Notes: generated from the sequence alone by a model not told the origin. A stretch of DNA of 46,011 nt from Spirochaetia bacterium (GCA_017642445.1 JAGCPA010000016.1:1-46011), one strand, 5' to 3'; shown: positions 7,170-17,049, counted from the stretch's first letter. Program-made: numbers and translations.

Positions 7170-7607
7170 TCAGGCCTTCTCAGCTGGAGCTTTTGTCTCT
7201 TCAGCCTTCTTCTCTTTTGCCTTTTCCTTCTTATCCTTTTTCTCTTTTACCTTTCTGTCCACAAGCTCAAGAATAACAATCTCGGCAGCATCGTTGTTCC
7301 GTCTGCCCAGCTTCAGGATTCTTGTGTATCCGCCGTTTCTTGTGGCAAATCTTGGAGCAATATCAGTAAAGAGCTTTGCCAGAACTGCTTCGTCCTTGAT
7401 ATCCTCGGCAACGACTCTGCGGTTATGTACAGAATCCTCTTTTGCCCGGGTAATCATCTTCTCAGCCATTCTTCTGATCTCAAGAGCTCTTGCTTTGGTT
7501 GTCTTAATTCTCTCGTATTTAAAGACAGAGGTAACCATGCTTCTTTTTACCGCTTTTCTGCGGTCGCTTCTCATATTGAGCGCATTAAAACCTGATTTAT
7601 GCTTCAT
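7170..7607 (-). CDS. rplQ: 50S ribosomal protein L17
   Basis: A 145-aa protein with the L17 core (M-K-H-K-x-G near the N-terminus, then the R-S-D-R-R segment). After about residue 118 it carries a Lys/Glu/Ala-rich tail of roughly 25 residues that shorter L17 proteins lack. L17 sits at the peptide exit side of the large subunit. Its ATG lies inside the end of rpoA (11-nt overlap), so translation is probably coupled. Last gene of the cluster. Confidence 0.96.
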   Translation of the reverse strand: MKHKSGFNALNMRSDRRKAVKRSMVTSVFKYERIKTTKARALEIRRMAEKMITRAKEDSVHNRRVVAEDIKDEAVLAKLFTDIAPRFATRNGGYTRILKLGRRNNDAAEIVILELVDRKVKEKKDKKEKAKEKKAEETKAPAEKA

Positions 7608-8655
7608 CTTTGTTTTCCTTCTGTAGTGTTTTTGGTCCTATTTTTCTATTTGTGTAGTCTGCCTCTGTCATACCCAGAGTAAGACCCCACTCTTCAAGCT
7701 TGCCCTTGATTTCTGCCAGGGATTTCTTTCCGAAGTTCCGGGTTCTGAGGATATCTTCCTCGTTCTTTTCGGTCAGCTCGCCCAGTGTGAAGATCTTGGC
7801 CTTGTTGAGGCAGTTGCTTGCCCGCACAGAAAGCTCAAGCTGGCTGACTGGTGTGTTCTTGACCTCAAGAATATGCTTGTCAGTCTTATCCTTCTCTTCC
7901 TCGCTGTTGATCTCTTTCTCATCAAAGTTGATGAAGATTGTGAAATGCTCCTTGGCAATTTTTGCAGCTTCGCCGACAGCATCTACAGGAGATACTGTAC
8001 CATCGGTCCAAACCTCCAGAATAAGCTTGTCATAGTCGCTTCTGTCGCCGACGCGTGTGTTCTCGATAGAATACTTCACCTTCTTGACAGGTGAGAAAAT
8101 TCCATCTACAGCAATCGCATCAACAAACTCTTTATACTGCTCGTTGACCTCGGCCGGAACATATCCTCTTCCAAGAGAGATCTGAACTTCCATATCCAGC
8201 TTTGCATCCTTCATAAGGGTTGCAATCTTAAGATCTGGATTAAGAACCTTGATATTGGCATCCACCTCGAAATCTTTTCCGGTAATAACACAGCCTGACT
8301 TGTTCTCAAGGAGAATGACCCGGTCCTCTTCTTCATTAGGAAGAGCCACACAGAGAGATTTCAGGTTGCTGATAATCTCCGGTGTATCCTCAACTACCCC
8401 TGGAATACGTTCGAACTCGCTTGGGATTACATGAGCCTTTCCATCAGCATCATAGCTGGTGAACCGGACAGCAACCACAGCAAATCCCTGGATGGAGGAA
8501 AGGAGCACACGGCGCATGGTGTTGCCGATAGTTGTGCCGAAGCCTCTCTCGAACGGATAGGCTATAAACTTTCCATAATCCTGGGTAACATCGTTCTGTT
8601 CCAACGAAAGTCCCGAAGGTTTCTTAAACCCTTTTAAAAGGTTTTTTCTTGCCAT
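7597..8655 (-). CDS. rpoA: RNA polymerase alpha subunit
   Basis: A 352-aa protein. The N-terminal dimerisation and assembly domain (about residues 1-235) has the family block F-E-R-G-F-G-T-T-I-G-N-T-M-R-R-V-L-L-S-S. The C-terminal alphaCTD (about 270-330) has L-E-L-S-V-R-A-x-N-C-L and the R-N-F-G-K-K-S-L-x-E-I-K helix that contacts UP elements and activators. GAGG precedes the ATG, 4 nt after the rpsD stop. The usual alpha-operon neighbours (rpsM, rpsK, rpsD, rplQ) are all present. Confidence 0.98.
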   Translation of the reverse strand: MARKNLLKGFKKPSGLSLEQNDVTQDYGKFIAYPFERGFGTTIGNTMRRVLLSSIQGFAVVAVRFTSYDADGKAHVIPSEFERIPGVVEDTPEIISNLKSLCVALPNEEEDRVILLENKSGCVITGKDFEVDANIKVLNPDLKIATLMKDAKLDMEVQISLGRGYVPAEVNEQYKEFVDAIAVDGIFSPVKKVKYSIENTRVGDRSDYDKLILEVWTDGTVSPVDAVGEAAKIAKEHFTIFINFDEKEINSEEEKDKTDKHILEVKNTPVSQLELSVRASNCLNKAKIFTLGELTEKNEEDILRTRNFGKKSLAEIKGKLEEWGLTLGMTEADYTNRKIGPKTLQKENKDEA

Positions 8656-8659
8656 CTAA

Positions 8660-9259
8660 TTACCTCGAGTAGAATTCTACAATCAGCTGCTCGTTGATGT
8701 CAGCCAAGTCTGTGACTTCGCTTCTCAGCGGCAGTGCCTTAACAGTTCCTTTCATAGCATCTGGATCGACTTCAAGCCAAGGCATAACGCCGGACTTTGT
8801 AAATTCCTTAAGGCTCTCTTTGATGATAACAAAGTTCTTGCTTCCTTCTTTGATCTCGATGACATCCCCTGCTTTAACCAGGTAGGAAGGAATTGTCACT
8901 TTCTCGCCGTTAACCAGGATATGACCATGGTTAACCAGCTGTCTTGCCTGCTTTCTTGTTGAGGCAAATCTCATTCTGAACACCATGTTGTCAAGGCGCC
9001 GTTCCAGGAGTGTGATCAGGTTCTCACCAGTCTTACCTTTCATTCTGTTTGCTTTCTCGAAGGTAAGCTTGAACTGTTTCTCCAGAAGTCCATAGATAAA
9101 GCGTACTTTCTGCTTCTCAGCAAGCTGGAGGCCATATCCGGATTTCTTCTTTCTGACTTCCTTGCCCTTTCTCTTTGACTGTTTTGTATACCCCATCACA
9201 ACAGGGTTGATTCCTAAAGCTTTGCACCGCTTTAAGAGGGGCTGCATACTTTTTCCCAT
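8660..9259 (-). CDS. rpsD: 30S ribosomal protein S4
   Basis: A 199-aa protein with the S4 RNA-binding core R-R-L-D-N-M-V-F-R-x-x-F-A-S-T-R-x-Q-A-R-Q-L-V-x-H-G-H. The N-terminal zinc-type Cys cluster of some S4 proteins is missing: only one Cys is present in that region. It is a primary 16S rRNA binder and assembly initiator, and in other bacteria a translational repressor of the alpha operon. AAGGAGAATACAGT lies before the ATG. Confidence 0.96.
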   Translation of the reverse strand: MGKSMQPLLKRCKALGINPVVMGYTKQSKRKGKEVRKKKSGYGLQLAEKQKVRFIYGLLEKQFKLTFEKANRMKGKTGENLITLLERRLDNMVFRMRFASTRKQARQLVNHGHILVNGEKVTIPSYLVKAGDVIEIKEGSKNFVIIKESLKEFTKSGVMPWLEVDPDAMKGTVKALPLRSEVTDLADINEQLIVEFYSR

Positions 9260-9278
9260 ACTGTATTCTCCTTAGAAC

Positions 9279-9659
9279 TCACACTCTTCTTGTTTTCTTA
9301 GGCCGACATCCGTTGTGTGGAATCGGAGTAACATCCCGGATGGAGAGAACCTTAAGTCCAAGTCCGCCCAGGGATCTGACAGCTGATTCTCTGCCGACGC
9401 CAGGTCCGCTGATATAAACGTTAACCTCTTTCAGACCGTAGTCCATAGCTTTCTTAGCAGCAGCCTCGCATACAGACTGTGCTGCAAAAGGAGTGGATTT
9501 CTTGGCTCCTCTGAAGGAAAGCTCACCGGAGCTTGCCCAAGACAAAGCGTTGCCCATCAAATCGGTCACAGTAACAATAGTATTATTGAAGCTGGCCTTG
9601 ATATAAACATTTCCGCTGAAAACTGAAATCTTTTCTTTTTTCTTTTTTACAGTAGCCAC
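9279..9659 (-). CDS. rpsK: 30S ribosomal protein S11
   Basis: A 126-aa protein with the S11 signatures N-N-T-I-V-T-V-T-D and the C-terminal [12 protein letters not shown]-x-K-x-R-R-V. The start codon is GTG (9659-9657) with GGAGG 6 nt upstream; the two following residues, Ala-Thr, match the family start. It sits on the small-subunit platform. Between rpsM and rpsD in the alpha-type block. Confidence 0.96.
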   Translation of the reverse strand: MATVKKKKEKISVFSGNVYIKASFNNTIVTVTDLMGNALSWASSGELSFRGAKKSTPFAAQSVCEAAAKKAMDYGLKEVNVYISGPGVGRESAVRSLGGLGLKVLSIRDVTPIPHNGCRPKKTRRV

Positions 9660-9674
9660 TTATGTCCTCCAACC

Positions 9675-10040
9675 TTACTTCTTCTTTCCGGCAACAGTCT
9701 TTTTCTTGCCTTTTCTGGTACGTGCATTGGTCTTGGTTCTCTGACCGCGGACAGGAAGTCCCTTTCTGTGTCTGAGTCCCCTGTAGCATCCAATGTCCAT
9801 AAGACGCTTGATGTTAAGGGCAATCTCGGATCTGAGACGGCCTTCAACCTTGTACTCGGTCTCGATGACCTTTCTCAGGCTGTTAACCTCTTCCGGTGTA
9901 AGATCGTTGATTCTCTTGTCTGCATCGATTCCAGTTGCCTCGCAGATTTTAACTGCAGAAGTTCTGCCGATACCATAGATATATGTAAGTGCTATCTTTG
10001 CACTTTTGTTGGGAAGGTCAATACCCGCAATTCTTGCCAT
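9675..10040 (-). CDS. rpsM: 30S ribosomal protein S13
   Basis: A 121-aa protein starting [10 protein letters not shown], with the Y-G-I-G helix-hairpin region, R-G-L-R-H-R[10 protein letters not shown] and a basic C-terminal tail that reaches the tRNA sites. S13 lies in the small-subunit head and contacts P-site tRNA and the inter-subunit bridge. It follows rpmJ by 17 nt. Confidence 0.97.
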   Translation of the reverse strand: MARIAGIDLPNKSAKIALTYIYGIGRTSAVKICEATGIDADKRINDLTPEEVNSLRKVIETEYKVEGRLRSEIALNIKRLMDIGCYRGLRHRKGLPVRGQRTKTNARTRKGKKKTVAGKKK

Positions 10041-10057
10041 AACTCTTCTCTCTCCCC

Positions 10058-10171
10058 TTACCGTTGTCTTTGTTTATGCTTTGGATTCTGACAAACAATT
10101 CTCAGAACACCTTTTCTTCTGATGACTTTGCATTTCTCACACAAAGGCTTTACACTCACTCTGACTTTCAT
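10058..10171 (-). CDS. rpmJ: 50S ribosomal protein L36
   Basis: A 37-aa protein ([14 protein letters not shown]...). Cys11, Cys14, Cys27 and His32 form the zinc knuckle of the zinc-binding (C+) L36 form. It lies in its standard place between secY and rpsM. An AGGAGC-type site precedes the ATG at 10171. Confidence 0.97.
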   Translation of the reverse strand: MKVRVSVKPLCEKCKVIRRKGVLRIVCQNPKHKQRQR

Positions 10172-10182
10172 ATTGCTCCTCT

Positions 10183-11511
10183 TTATAAATTCCTGGACCT
10201 GATCCTGCCTTTCTTTACCAGTCCCTCATGATGGTGCATTTTCATGTGCCCCTCGATCTGAGACATAAAGTCAAGGTCAACTCCAACCATAATCAACAAT
10301 GATGTTCCACCCATAAGCATTGCAACCTGACTTGGGAAGTGGAATATTATCTGCACCAGTGTAGGGATAAGTGCGATAAATGCCAGGAATAAGGATCCTG
10401 CCAGAACTATTCTGTTAAGGATTCTCATAAGATAGGCTTCCATCTTCTCAGATCTGATTCCTGGGATAGAACCTCCGTTCTCTCTGATCTGCTTTGAGAT
10501 TTCCTGTGGATTCAGTGTTACCTGAGTATAGAAATATGCAAAGAAGATGATGAGCAGTGTGTAGGTTGTGAGATAGAGCCAGCCTGATGGTCTGAACCAG
10601 TAGGCCAGTGTACCCATCCACCGAACCTTGACACCCATGCCACCGAGAATCTGGAGAGGGAATGTCATTACTGAAGATGCAAAAATAACAGGAATAACGC
10701 CTGACGGATTGATCTTGAACGGAATGTAAGTGTTCTGTCCGCCATACATTTTTCTTCCTACCACTCTCTTAGCATAGTGTACCGGAATCTTGCGCTGTCC
10801 CTGCTGTTCGTAGATAACCAGTGCTATAACCACTACAAAGAGTGCAAGCACGATGATCAGGAATACAGGGTTGATGTCCTTGGACTTGATTCTTCCGAAC
10901 ATAAGGATGAACGCCTCGGGCATCCTTGCCACAATACCGGCAAAAATGATAAGGGAAACTCCATTTCCTACACCCCGCTGGGTGATCTGCTCACCCATCC
11001 ATACCAGGAGCATACTTCCTGTAGTTACAGTGACAATAGCAATCAGGGAATATGAGAGCTTTGACATTGTAATTGCATCTGGAATCTGTCTGGCATATAC
11101 GGTTGCCGCATAGGACTGGATAAGACAAACTAAAACTGTACCGTATCTGGTGTACCGTGCAATCTTCTTTCTGCCGCCGTCTTCCTGTGAGATTTTCTTC
11201 AGCTTAGGGAAGACAAGAATAAGAAGCTGCATGATGATTGACATGGAAATATAAGGCATAATTCCAAGCATGAATACGGAGAAGTTCTTAAAACCACCAC
11301 CGGCAAAGAAATCGATATAATCAGCAAGACCGATCGCACCATTTGATGAGCTCTGAGCTGTCAGGTAGTACAGCTTGAGTGCATTCACATTGATTCCTGG
11401 GATAGGAATTGTGGCACCGATTCTGAAAACCATCAGAACAGCAAAGGTGAAGATGAGTCTCTGCCGTAAATCTTTAATTCTGAATATATCAACAAGTGCG
11501 TTGCCAGCCAT
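10183..11511 (-). CDS. secY: protein translocase subunit SecY
   Basis: A 442-aa polytopic membrane protein with about ten predicted helices. It shows the SecY pattern [11 protein letters not shown] near helix 1, a plug region (about 60-75), the cytoplasmic loops containing [11 protein letters not shown] and P-F-K-I-N[11 protein letters not shown], and a C-terminal Arg-rich tail. It is the channel of the Sec translocon; its partner SecE is encoded at 33767-33946. Starts 1 nt after rplO ends. Confidence 0.98.
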   Translation of the reverse strand: MAGNALVDIFRIKDLRQRLIFTFAVLMVFRIGATIPIPGINVNALKLYYLTAQSSSNGAIGLADYIDFFAGGGFKNFSVFMLGIMPYISMSIIMQLLILVFPKLKKISQEDGGRKKIARYTRYGTVLVCLIQSYAATVYARQIPDAITMSKLSYSLIAIVTVTTGSMLLVWMGEQITQRGVGNGVSLIIFAGIVARMPEAFILMFGRIKSKDINPVFLIIVLALFVVVIALVIYEQQGQRKIPVHYAKRVVGRKMYGGQNTYIPFKINPSGVIPVIFASSVMTFPLQILGGMGVKVRWMGTLAYWFRPSGWLYLTTYTLLIIFFAYFYTQVTLNPQEISKQIRENGGSIPGIRSEKMEAYLMRILNRIVLAGSLFLAFIALIPTLVQIIFHFPSQVAMLMGGTSLLIMVGVDLDFMSQIEGHMKMHHHEGLVKKGRIRSRNL

Positions 11512-11512
11512 G

Positions 11513-11971
11513 TTACCTACCTATCTCTTCGTCTACGATCTTGCCACCAGCTTTCTCGATTTTCTCTTTTGCAGATGCTGACATATCGAGCATCTCAACA
11601 GTAAGAGCCTTGGTGAGCTCGCCGTCGCCCAGAATCTTTACCAGGACATCCTTTGCCTTGATAAGGTTTCTTTCAACAAGAGCTTCCCATGTAACTGTAT
11701 CGCCGGATGCGAATTTATTCTCAAGGTCTGCAACATTTACAACTGCGAATGTTGTCTTGAAAGGATAGTTCTTGAATCCTCTTCTGGATACTCTTCTGAA
11801 CAGAGGCATCTGACCGCCCTCGAATCCTGGGCGAACGCCGCCGCCGGATCTTGCATTCTGTCCCTTGTGACCCTTTCCAGAAGTCTTTCCAAGTCCAGAA
11901 CCCATACCACGTCCGACTTTCTTTCTGTTTTTATTTGCTCCGCAAGGAGCCTTGAGTGTAATATCAGACAT
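11513..11971 (-). CDS. rplO: 50S ribosomal protein L15
   Basis: A 152-aa protein. The Gly/Lys/Arg-rich N-terminal extension ([10 protein letters not shown][12 protein letters not shown]) and the [11 protein letters not shown] segment are diagnostic of L15, which threads into domain II of 23S rRNA. It lies between rpmD and secY, the standard spc-operon order. Confidence 0.97.
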   Translation of the reverse strand: MSDITLKAPCGANKNRKKVGRGMGSGLGKTSGKGHKGQNARSGGGVRPGFEGGQMPLFRRVSRRGFKNYPFKTTFAVVNVADLENKFASGDTVTWEALVERNLIKAKDVLVKILGDGELTKALTVEMLDMSASAKEKIEKAGGKIVDEEIGR

Positions 11972-11973
11972 GA

Positions 11974-12156
11974 TTATATCTCCTCAACTTTTACAAGGTG
12001 ATTGATTTTCCGTACCATGCCAAGGATAGCAGGATTGCTGTCCAGGATCACATAAGAGCTGATCTTATTCAGTCCCAGGGCATGTGCAGTCTTGATCTGG
12101 TCGGGCTTTCTGCCGATTGTGCTTTTAACCAATTGAATTTTGATCTTACCAGCCAT
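11974..12156 (-). CDS. rpmD: 50S ribosomal protein L30
   Basis: A 60-aa protein. I place the start at the ATG at 12156 (M-A-G-K-I-K-I-Q), just after the rpsE stop with GGGG upstream, rather than the ATG four codons earlier that lies inside rpsE. The body [20 protein letters not shown] is the L30 signature. Position between rpsE and rplO is canonical. Confidence 0.95.
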   Translation of the reverse strand: MAGKIKIQLVKSTIGRKPDQIKTAHALGLNKISSYVILDSNPAILGMVRKINHLVKVEEI

Positions 12157-12158
12157 TT

Positions 12159-12647
12159 TCAACCCCATATATCTTTCAGAGTCTTTCCTCTGTCTGCAGC
12201 AATTTTCTTAGCGTCCATGATGTTCTCGAATCCTGAGAAAACTGCCTTAACAATGTTAATGCTGTTCTTTGTGCCCAGAGACTTACTGAGAATATCGGTA
12301 ACTCCCACAGCTTCCATAACAGCCCGGACTGGACCACCTGCAATAACTCCAGTACCAGGTGCAGCAGGCTTGAGTATAACCTTTGCACTCTTGAACTCGC
12401 AGAGCTCTGCATGAGGAATGGTGTTGTTCTTGAGAGGAACTGTGATAAGGCTCTTCTTTGCCTTGTCTACACCTTTTCTTATAGCTTCTGTAACATCGTT
12501 TGCCTTTCCGAAACCGTAGCCGACAGATCCCTGCTTGTCTCCGACAACAACCAGTGCGGAGAATGAGAATCTTCTACCACCTTTTACTACTTTGGCAACT
12601 CTGTTGAGCTTTATAAGTTTTTCAACATATTCTTTTTCCTGATCCAC
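12159..12647 (-). CDS. rpsE: 30S ribosomal protein S5
   Basis: A 162-aa protein with the N-terminal double-stranded RNA-binding-like domain ([16 protein letters not shown]) and the G-x-G-x-A motif [10 protein letters not shown]. The start is GTG at 12647 with AGGGGG upstream, and no ATG fits. S5 lies at the mRNA entry site and influences accuracy. Confidence 0.97.
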   Translation of the reverse strand: MDQEKEYVEKLIKLNRVAKVVKGGRRFSFSALVVVGDKQGSVGYGFGKANDVTEAIRKGVDKAKKSLITVPLKNNTIPHAELCEFKSAKVILKPAAPGTGVIAGGPVRAVMEAVGVTDILSKSLGTKNSINIVKAVFSGFENIMDAKKIAADRGKTLKDIWG

Positions 12648-12656
12648 GTCGTCCCC

Positions 12657-13016
12657 CTAGAACTTTATGCCGGCTTCTCTTGCGCCATCTGCAATAGCTT
12701 TGATCTTTCCGTGATAGAGGTAACCGCCTCTGTCAAATACCACTGTCTCAATCTTAAGCTCTTTAAGCCGCTCTCCGGCAATCTGACCAAGCTTCTTAGC
12801 GCCTTCAACGTTTGTCTTTACATCCCGCAGCTCTTTCTCAAGGTTGGATACTGCACAGAGTGTCTTTCCCTCGATGTCGTCGATAGCCTGGATGTACAGG
12901 TGACAGTTGCTCTTGAAAATTGAGAGTCTTGGTCTTTCTGAAGTTCCGCTTACTTTAGCACGGATGCTTTTTCTGCGTCTAATGCGTCTTTTATTTCCTT
13001 CAACTAACTTCTTCAT
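12657..13016 (-). CDS. rplR: 50S ribosomal protein L18
   Basis: A 119-aa protein: basic N-terminus R-R-x-R-R-x-K-S-I-R-A-K-V-S-G-T-S-E-R-P-R-L-S-I-F-K-S and C-terminal V-F-D-R-G-G-Y-L-Y-H-G-K-I-K-A-I-A-D-G-A-R-E-A-G-I-K-F are standard L18. It binds 5S rRNA together with L5 (rplE, same operon). ATG at 13016, 11 nt after rplF. Confidence 0.97.
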   Translation of the reverse strand: MKKLVEGNKRRIRRRKSIRAKVSGTSERPRLSIFKSNCHLYIQAIDDIEGKTLCAVSNLEKELRDVKTNVEGAKKLGQIAGERLKELKIETVVFDRGGYLYHGKIKAIADGAREAGIKF

Positions 13017-13027
13017 ATCAACCTATC

Positions 13028-13567
13028 CTATTTTGTACCTGATTTTCCGACCTTGCGCCGTACATACTCACCGTCGAACTTGATTCCCTTGCCCTTGTAT
13101 GGCTCTACAGGTCTTAAGTTCTTGATCTCGATGCATGTCTGGCCTACGCGCTGCTTGTCGATACCTTCTACGATAATCTTGTTAGGACCGTCGCAGGTGA
13201 TCTTAAGGTCATCAGCAATCTGGTACATAATCTGTGTTGAGTATCCAAGGCTGAGGAGAAGGATCTTGCCCTGCACTTCAGCTTTGTAACCGACACCGGT
13301 GATAACCAGAGTCTTCTTATATCCAGTGGAGACACCCTCAACCATGTTCTTGACAAGGCTGCGGTACAGTCCGTGGAAAGCTCTGCTCTCCCGCTCGTCA
13401 TTCTGACGGGAAAGAACAATCTCTTTGTCCTTTACCTCTACGGAGATGAGTGGGGAAACAGCCTGGCTCAATTTTCCTTTAGGGCCTTCTACAGTAACTG
13501 TATTGTCTGCAACTGAAACCTTTACCCCAGCAGGGATGGCAATCGGTAATTTTCCAATACGTGACAT
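13028..13567 (-). CDS. rplF: 50S ribosomal protein L6
   Basis: A 179-aa protein with the two repeated L6 domains; it starts M-S-R-I-G-K-L-P-I-A-I-P-A-G-V and ends with the signature P-E-P-Y-K-G-K-G-I-like block (here P-V-E-P-Y-K-G-K-G-I-K-F) and R-R-K-V-G-K-S-G. It lies near the factor-binding site. TAGGAG precedes the ATG. Confidence 0.97.
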   Translation of the reverse strand: MSRIGKLPIAIPAGVKVSVADNTVTVEGPKGKLSQAVSPLISVEVKDKEIVLSRQNDERESRAFHGLYRSLVKNMVEGVSTGYKKTLVITGVGYKAEVQGKILLLSLGYSTQIMYQIADDLKITCDGPNKIIVEGIDKQRVGQTCIEIKNLRPVEPYKGKGIKFDGEYVRRKVGKSGTK

Positions 13568-13577
13568 ATTCCAACTC

Positions 13578-13976
13578 CTACCAAATTGAGCAGATCAGCT
13601 CTCCGCCGACCTTGTTCTCTGTAGCTTTCTTTCCGGTGGTCACACCAGCGGAGGTGGAAACTACAATTGTTCCGTATCCGTTCTTAATCCGAGGCATTTT
13701 CTTATAGCCTGAGTAGATTCTTCTACCAGGTGTTGATATCTTCTCAATATCGTGGATGATCGGATTCTCCATCTCATCATACTTAAGGAAAAGTCTGATA
13801 AAATTCTTGCCGTCCAGCTGGATCTTCTTGAAGTTCTTTACATATCCTTCGTTCTTCAAAACTTTGACAATCTCAAGTTTCAATTTTGAAGGAGTAATGT
13901 CCACCTTCTCAAAACCAGCGCGGCTTGCGTTTCTTATTTTTGTAAGCATATCTGCAACAGGATCTGATACTGCCAT
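13578..13976 (-). CDS. rpsH: 30S ribosomal protein S8
   Basis: A 132-aa protein. I choose the ATG at 13976 ([17 protein letters not shown]) because GGGAG lies 6 nt upstream; a longer frame reaching into rpsN has no family similarity. The C-terminal G-Y-G-x-x-I-V-S-T-S-x-G-V-x-T motif is the S8 signature. A primary 16S binder and, in E. coli, the spc-operon repressor. Confidence 0.97.
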   Translation of the reverse strand: MAVSDPVADMLTKIRNASRAGFEKVDITPSKLKLEIVKVLKNEGYVKNFKKIQLDGKNFIRLFLKYDEMENPIIHDIEKISTPGRRIYSGYKKMPRIKNGYGTIVVSTSAGVTTGKKATENKVGGELICSIW

Positions 13977-13987
13977 TATTATCTCCC

Positions 13988-14173
13988 TTACCAACTCGAT
14001 TTTGTTACACCAGGTATCAAGCCTTTGCTTGCCAGTTTTCTGAAGCAAATTCTACACATCTGGAAATCTCTCATATAGCCCCGCGGTCTACCGCAGATCC
14101 GGCATCTGTTAACTCTTCTACTCATGAACTTAGGCTCTCTTAAAGCCTTGATGATCATTGATTTCTTTGCCAT
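13988..14173 (-). CDS. rpsN: 30S ribosomal protein S14, zinc-binding type Z
   Basis: A 61-aa protein of the short S14 form with Cys24, Cys27, Cys40 and Cys43 as a four-Cys zinc knuckle (C-R-I-C ... C-R-I-C), followed by F-R-x-L-A. The short zinc form implies zinc-dependent assembly of the small-subunit head. GAGGTAATAG lies before the ATG; between rplE and rpsH as usual. Confidence 0.97.
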   Translation of the reverse strand: MAKKSMIIKALREPKFMSRRVNRCRICGRPRGYMRDFQMCRICFRKLASKGLIPGVTKSSW

Positions 14174-14182
14174 CTATTACCT

Positions 14183-14731
14183 CTACTTCCTAAAAGGCAT
14201 ACCAAGTTTTGCCAAAAGACTCTTTGCTTCCTGATCTGTGTTGCAAGTTGTTACAATTGCAATGTTCAGGCCGCTTACCCGTTCAATCTTATCGAAATCA
14301 ATCTCGGGGAAGATAATCTGTTCCTTGATACCCAAAGAGTAGTTTCCGCGCCCGTCGAATGCGTTCGGGTTTACACCTCTGAAGTCCTTTACACGTGGAA
14401 GAGCCACATTAAGAAGTCTGTCTAAGAACTCCCACATCATGTTGCTTCTAAGGGTAACCTTGGCTCCGATTTCGTAGCCTTCTCTCAGCTTAAAGTTTGC
14501 AATAGACTTGCGAGCCCGGGTTCTAAGAGGTTTCTGTCCAGTGATGAGGGCAAGCTCGCCTACAGCGGCATCCAGAAGCTTCTTGTTCTCGATGGCATCG
14601 CCGCAGCCTACGCTTACAATCACTTTCTCGATTCTAGGAATCTGCATCACAGTCTTATAGCCGAATTCTTTGTTAAGCTCTTCTGCAACCTTTTTATATT
14701 TAATCTTAAGATTCGGTTCTTTATTGCTCAT
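14183..14731 (-). CDS. rplE: 50S ribosomal protein L5
   Basis: A 182-aa protein. The ATG at 14731 overlaps the rplX stop (TAATG) and gives the family-like [13 protein letters not shown] start; a 27-residue upstream extension inside rplX is not L5-like. Core motifs: [14 protein letters not shown] and [22 protein letters not shown]5 binds 5S rRNA and touches P-site tRNA. Confidence 0.97.
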   Translation of the reverse strand: MSNKEPNLKIKYKKVAEELNKEFGYKTVMQIPRIEKVIVSVGCGDAIENKKLLDAAVGELALITGQKPLRTRARKSIANFKLREGYEIGAKVTLRSNMMWEFLDRLLNVALPRVKDFRGVNPNAFDGRGNYSLGIKEQIIFPEIDFDKIERVSGLNIAIVTTCNTDQEAKSLLAKLGMPFRK

Positions 14732-15048
14732 TACAGTACTTCTCCACACTTCTTGCATTTGCGGACTTTCTTGTCCCCGGTGCCTTCGATACCGATTCTG
14801 GTAGGTCCGCACTTCTTACAAACGATCATAACATTGGAAATGTCGATTGGAGCCTCGATATCTACGATACCGCCCTTCTCACCCTGTCTTCTTGGCTTTC
14901 TGGCCTTCTTGACCATATTGAGCCCTGCAACAAGAACTTTTCCCTTCTCGCGATCAATCTTCAGGATCTTTCCGGACTTTCCTTTTTCCTTTCCGGCAAT
15001 AACCTGAACAAGATCTTCTTTCTTCAGTTTATATTTTACAACTTCCAT
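14731..15048 (-). CDS. rplX: 50S ribosomal protein L24
   Basis: A 105-aa protein. Start chosen at the ATG at 15048 with GAGGG upstream; a TTG five codons earlier overlaps the rplN stop and is less likely. It has the KOW motif [14 protein letters not shown], and towards the C-terminus a C-K-K-C-G / C-K-K-C-G pair that could bind zinc. L24 is an assembly initiator of the large subunit. Confidence 0.96.
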   Translation of the reverse strand: MEVVKYKLKKEDLVQVIAGKEKGKSGKILKIDREKGKVLVAGLNMVKKARKPRRQGEKGGIVDIEAPIDISNVMIVCKKCGPTRIGIEGTGDKKVRKCKKCGEVL

Positions 15049-15059
15049 ATACAAATCCC

Positions 15060-15428
15060 TCAAAGTACTTCCGGAGCAAGAGAAATAATCTTCATCTGAT
15101 CAACATCTCTCAATTCTCTGGCAACTGGTCCAAAAATTCTCTTACCTTTTGGGGCGAGACTTGCATCCAGGATCACGCAGGCATTGTCATCGAATCTGAT
15201 GTAAGTTCCATCAGTTCTTCTGATCTTACTGGTTGTTCTGACAATAACTGCTTTCTGAACATCACCTTTCTTAACCGGTGCATTAGGAATGGCATCCTTG
15301 ACTGCTACTACAATGATCTCTCCGATTCCTGCAGTATTCTTATGGCTGCCGCCCAGAACCTTGATACACTGTACAATCTTTGCACCGCTGTTATCTGCTA
15401 CATTCAGATATGTCTGCATCTGTATCAT
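15060..15428 (-). CDS. rplN: 50S ribosomal protein L14
   Basis: A 122-aa protein with the standard start M-I-Q[14 protein letters not shown] and the [10 protein letters not shown] / [13 protein letters not shown] motifs. L14 lies at the inter-subunit bridge, where RsfS also binds. Length and motifs are invariant for the family. Confidence 0.98.
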   Translation of the reverse strand: MIQMQTYLNVADNSGAKIVQCIKVLGGSHKNTAGIGEIIVVAVKDAIPNAPVKKGDVQKAVIVRTTSKIRRTDGTYIRFDDNACVILDASLAPKGKRIFGPVARELRDVDQMKIISLAPEVL

Positions 15429-15444
15429 AACTTAACCACCTTAA

Positions 15445-15705
15445 TTATTTAGCCCGCTCTACAATCTCAAGAAGTCTCCAGCATTTTTCCTTGCTGATCG
15501 GCCGTGACTGGATTACTCTTACAGTGTCACCGATGTGAGCTTCGTTGTTCTCATCATGAGCCTTAACCTTCTTTGTTCTGATGACATATTTCTTGTACAA
15601 TCTGTGAAGTGTTTTGTTTACAATAGAAACAACGATTGTCTTCTCCATTTTGTCGCTGACCACAAGACCTGTATAAATTTTCTTGCCTATAGTTTTTTCT
15701 TCCAT
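15445..15705 (-). CDS. rpsQ: 30S ribosomal protein S17
   Basis: An 86-aa protein with the OB-fold S17 pattern: G[13 protein letters not shown] then [10 protein letters not shown] and [17 protein letters not shown] primary 16S rRNA binder. It lies between rpmC and rplN. Confidence 0.97.
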   Translation of the reverse strand: MEEKTIGKKIYTGLVVSDKMEKTIVVSIVNKTLHRLYKKYVIRTKKVKAHDENNEAHIGDTVRVIQSRPISKEKCWRLLEIVERAK

Positions 15706-15716
15706 GTCAGTCTCCC

Positions 15717-15911
15717 TTACCTAATTCCAAGATTCTTAGCATGGATAAGTGTCTTGACTCTGGCAATCTGTCTTCTGAGAGTTCTCTTCTCGAGAGGATT
15801 CTCAACATGGCCAAGAACTGTCTTGAATCTCAAATCCATATACTTCTTAATCAGTTCTTCGTATTTTGCAAGAAGTTCTTCATGTGTAAGTTCTTTAAAG
15901 CTGTTTTTCAT
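15717..15911 (-). CDS. rpmC: 50S ribosomal protein L29
   Basis: A 64-aa two-helix protein: [11 protein letters not shown] near the N-terminus and [10 protein letters not shown] near the C-terminus are typical of L29, which flanks the peptide exit and binds chaperones and SRP. Starts 3 nt after rplP ends. Confidence 0.96.
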   Translation of the reverse strand: MKNSFKELTHEELLAKYEELIKKYMDLRFKTVLGHVENPLEKRTLRRQIARVKTLIHAKNLGIR

Positions 15912-15914
15912 AAA

Positions 15915-16337
15915 TTACTCCATGTCCCTTCTTTCTACAAATTTAGTCTTGATAGGCAGCTTGTCGCCGGCCAGTTCCATAGCTTCCCGAGCCAGTTCGG
16001 AGGAAATACCGCCCATCTCAAACATAACCATTCCAGGCTTAACAACTGCTACCCAGTACTCTGGTGCTCCCTTACCTTTACCCATTCTGGTTTCGGCAGG
16101 TTTCTTTGTATAAGGCATATCGGGGAAAATCCGGATCCATACCTTACCGCCTCTCTTGATGGTTCTTGTCATTGCAACACGGGCAGCCTCGATCTGTCTG
16201 TTTGTGATCCACTTAGGCTCCAGAGCAACCAGTCCGAAATCGCCGAAAGCGATTGTATTGCCTCTGTGTGCATTTCCAGTCAAGCTTGCGCTGCTACGAT
16301 TTCTTTTTCTATATTTAGTACGTTTTGGACTAAGCAT
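15915..16337 (-). CDS. rplP: 50S ribosomal protein L16
   Basis: A 140-aa protein: [11 protein letters not shown] start, G-x-x-A-L-E-P-x-W-I-T-x-R-Q-I-E-A-A-R and the R-M-G-K-G-K-G loop that reaches toward the A site. Length and order (rpsC-rplP-rpmC) are standard. Confidence 0.98.
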   Translation of the reverse strand: MLSPKRTKYRKRNRSSASLTGNAHRGNTIAFGDFGLVALEPKWITNRQIEAARVAMTRTIKRGGKVWIRIFPDMPYTKKPAETRMGKGKGAPEYWVAVVKPGMVMFEMGGISSELAREAMELAGDKLPIKTKFVERRDME

Positions 16338-16340
16338 GAC

Positions 16341-17048
16341 TTACTCTCCTTGTCCCACAGCTTTCTTCGGTCTTTTCTTGACCAGAAGCTGTCCGGCATC
16401 TTCTTTCATATCTTTCTTAAGAATCTCGCCGTTGAACACCCATACCTTTACGCCGATAAGGCCGAAAGTTGTGTTTGCCTCGGCAAAACCATAGTCGATA
16501 TCTGCACGGAAAGTATGCAGTGGGATACGGCCTTCCTTATGCTGCTGGATTCTGGCCATCTCAGCTCCGGCAAGACGTCCGGAAATTCTGATCTTGATAC
16601 CCTGAGCACCGCCTCTCATGGCGCTGCTTACACACTGCTTAAGAACCTTTCTGAATGAGCTCTTTGACTTAAGCTGTCTTGCCACGTTAAGGGCAATAAG
16701 CTGTGCATTGACTTCAGGCTTCTTAAGTTCCTTAATCTTGAGCTGGATCTTCTTTCCTGTTACCTTCTGAAGCCGCTCCCCGATCTTCTCGATTGTAGCT
16801 CCTTTGGCACCAATCAGAACACCAGGTTTTGAAGTCTCGATAACCACAGTGATTCTCTGCGGCTGTCTGATGATCTCAACTTCTGATATCTCAGCTCCCT
16901 TAGTCTCAGGACACTTGTCAAGCTCTTCTCTCAATTTAAGATCTTCATGAAGTGTCTCTGCATATTCACGAGGATCAACATACCATTTAGACTTCCAGGT
17001 TTTATTTACTCCAAGTCTCAGGCCTATTGGATTAACTTTCTGTCCCAA
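16341..17048 (-). CDS. rpsC: 30S ribosomal protein S3
   Basis: A 235-aa protein. It starts G-Q-K-V-N-P-I-G-L-R-L-G after a TTG start codon at 17048, 1 nt from the rplV stop, with GGGGG upstream; no ATG fits. The KH domain (about 45-110) has G-x-x-I-G-A-K-G-A-x-I-E-K-I; the C-terminal half has R-I-S-G-R-L-A-G-A-E-M-A-R. S3 forms the mRNA entry tunnel. Confidence 0.97.
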   Translation of the reverse strand: MGQKVNPIGLRLGVNKTWKSKWYVDPREYAETLHEDLKLREELDKCPETKGAEISEVEIIRQPQRITVVIETSKPGVLIGAKGATIEKIGERLQKVTGKKIQLKIKELKKPEVNAQLIALNVARQLKSKSSFRKVLKQCVSSAMRGGAQGIKIRISGRLAGAEMARIQQHKEGRIPLHTFRADIDYGFAEANTTFGLIGVKVWVFNGEILKKDMKEDAGQLLVKKRPKKAVGQGE

Positions 17049-17049
17049 C

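Noticed and set aside
13977-14048. N-terminal extension of S8 into rpsN
   Set aside because: No S8 family similarity, and a good ribosome-binding site marks the internal ATG. The same reasoning removed extensions of L5, L23, L24 and L30.
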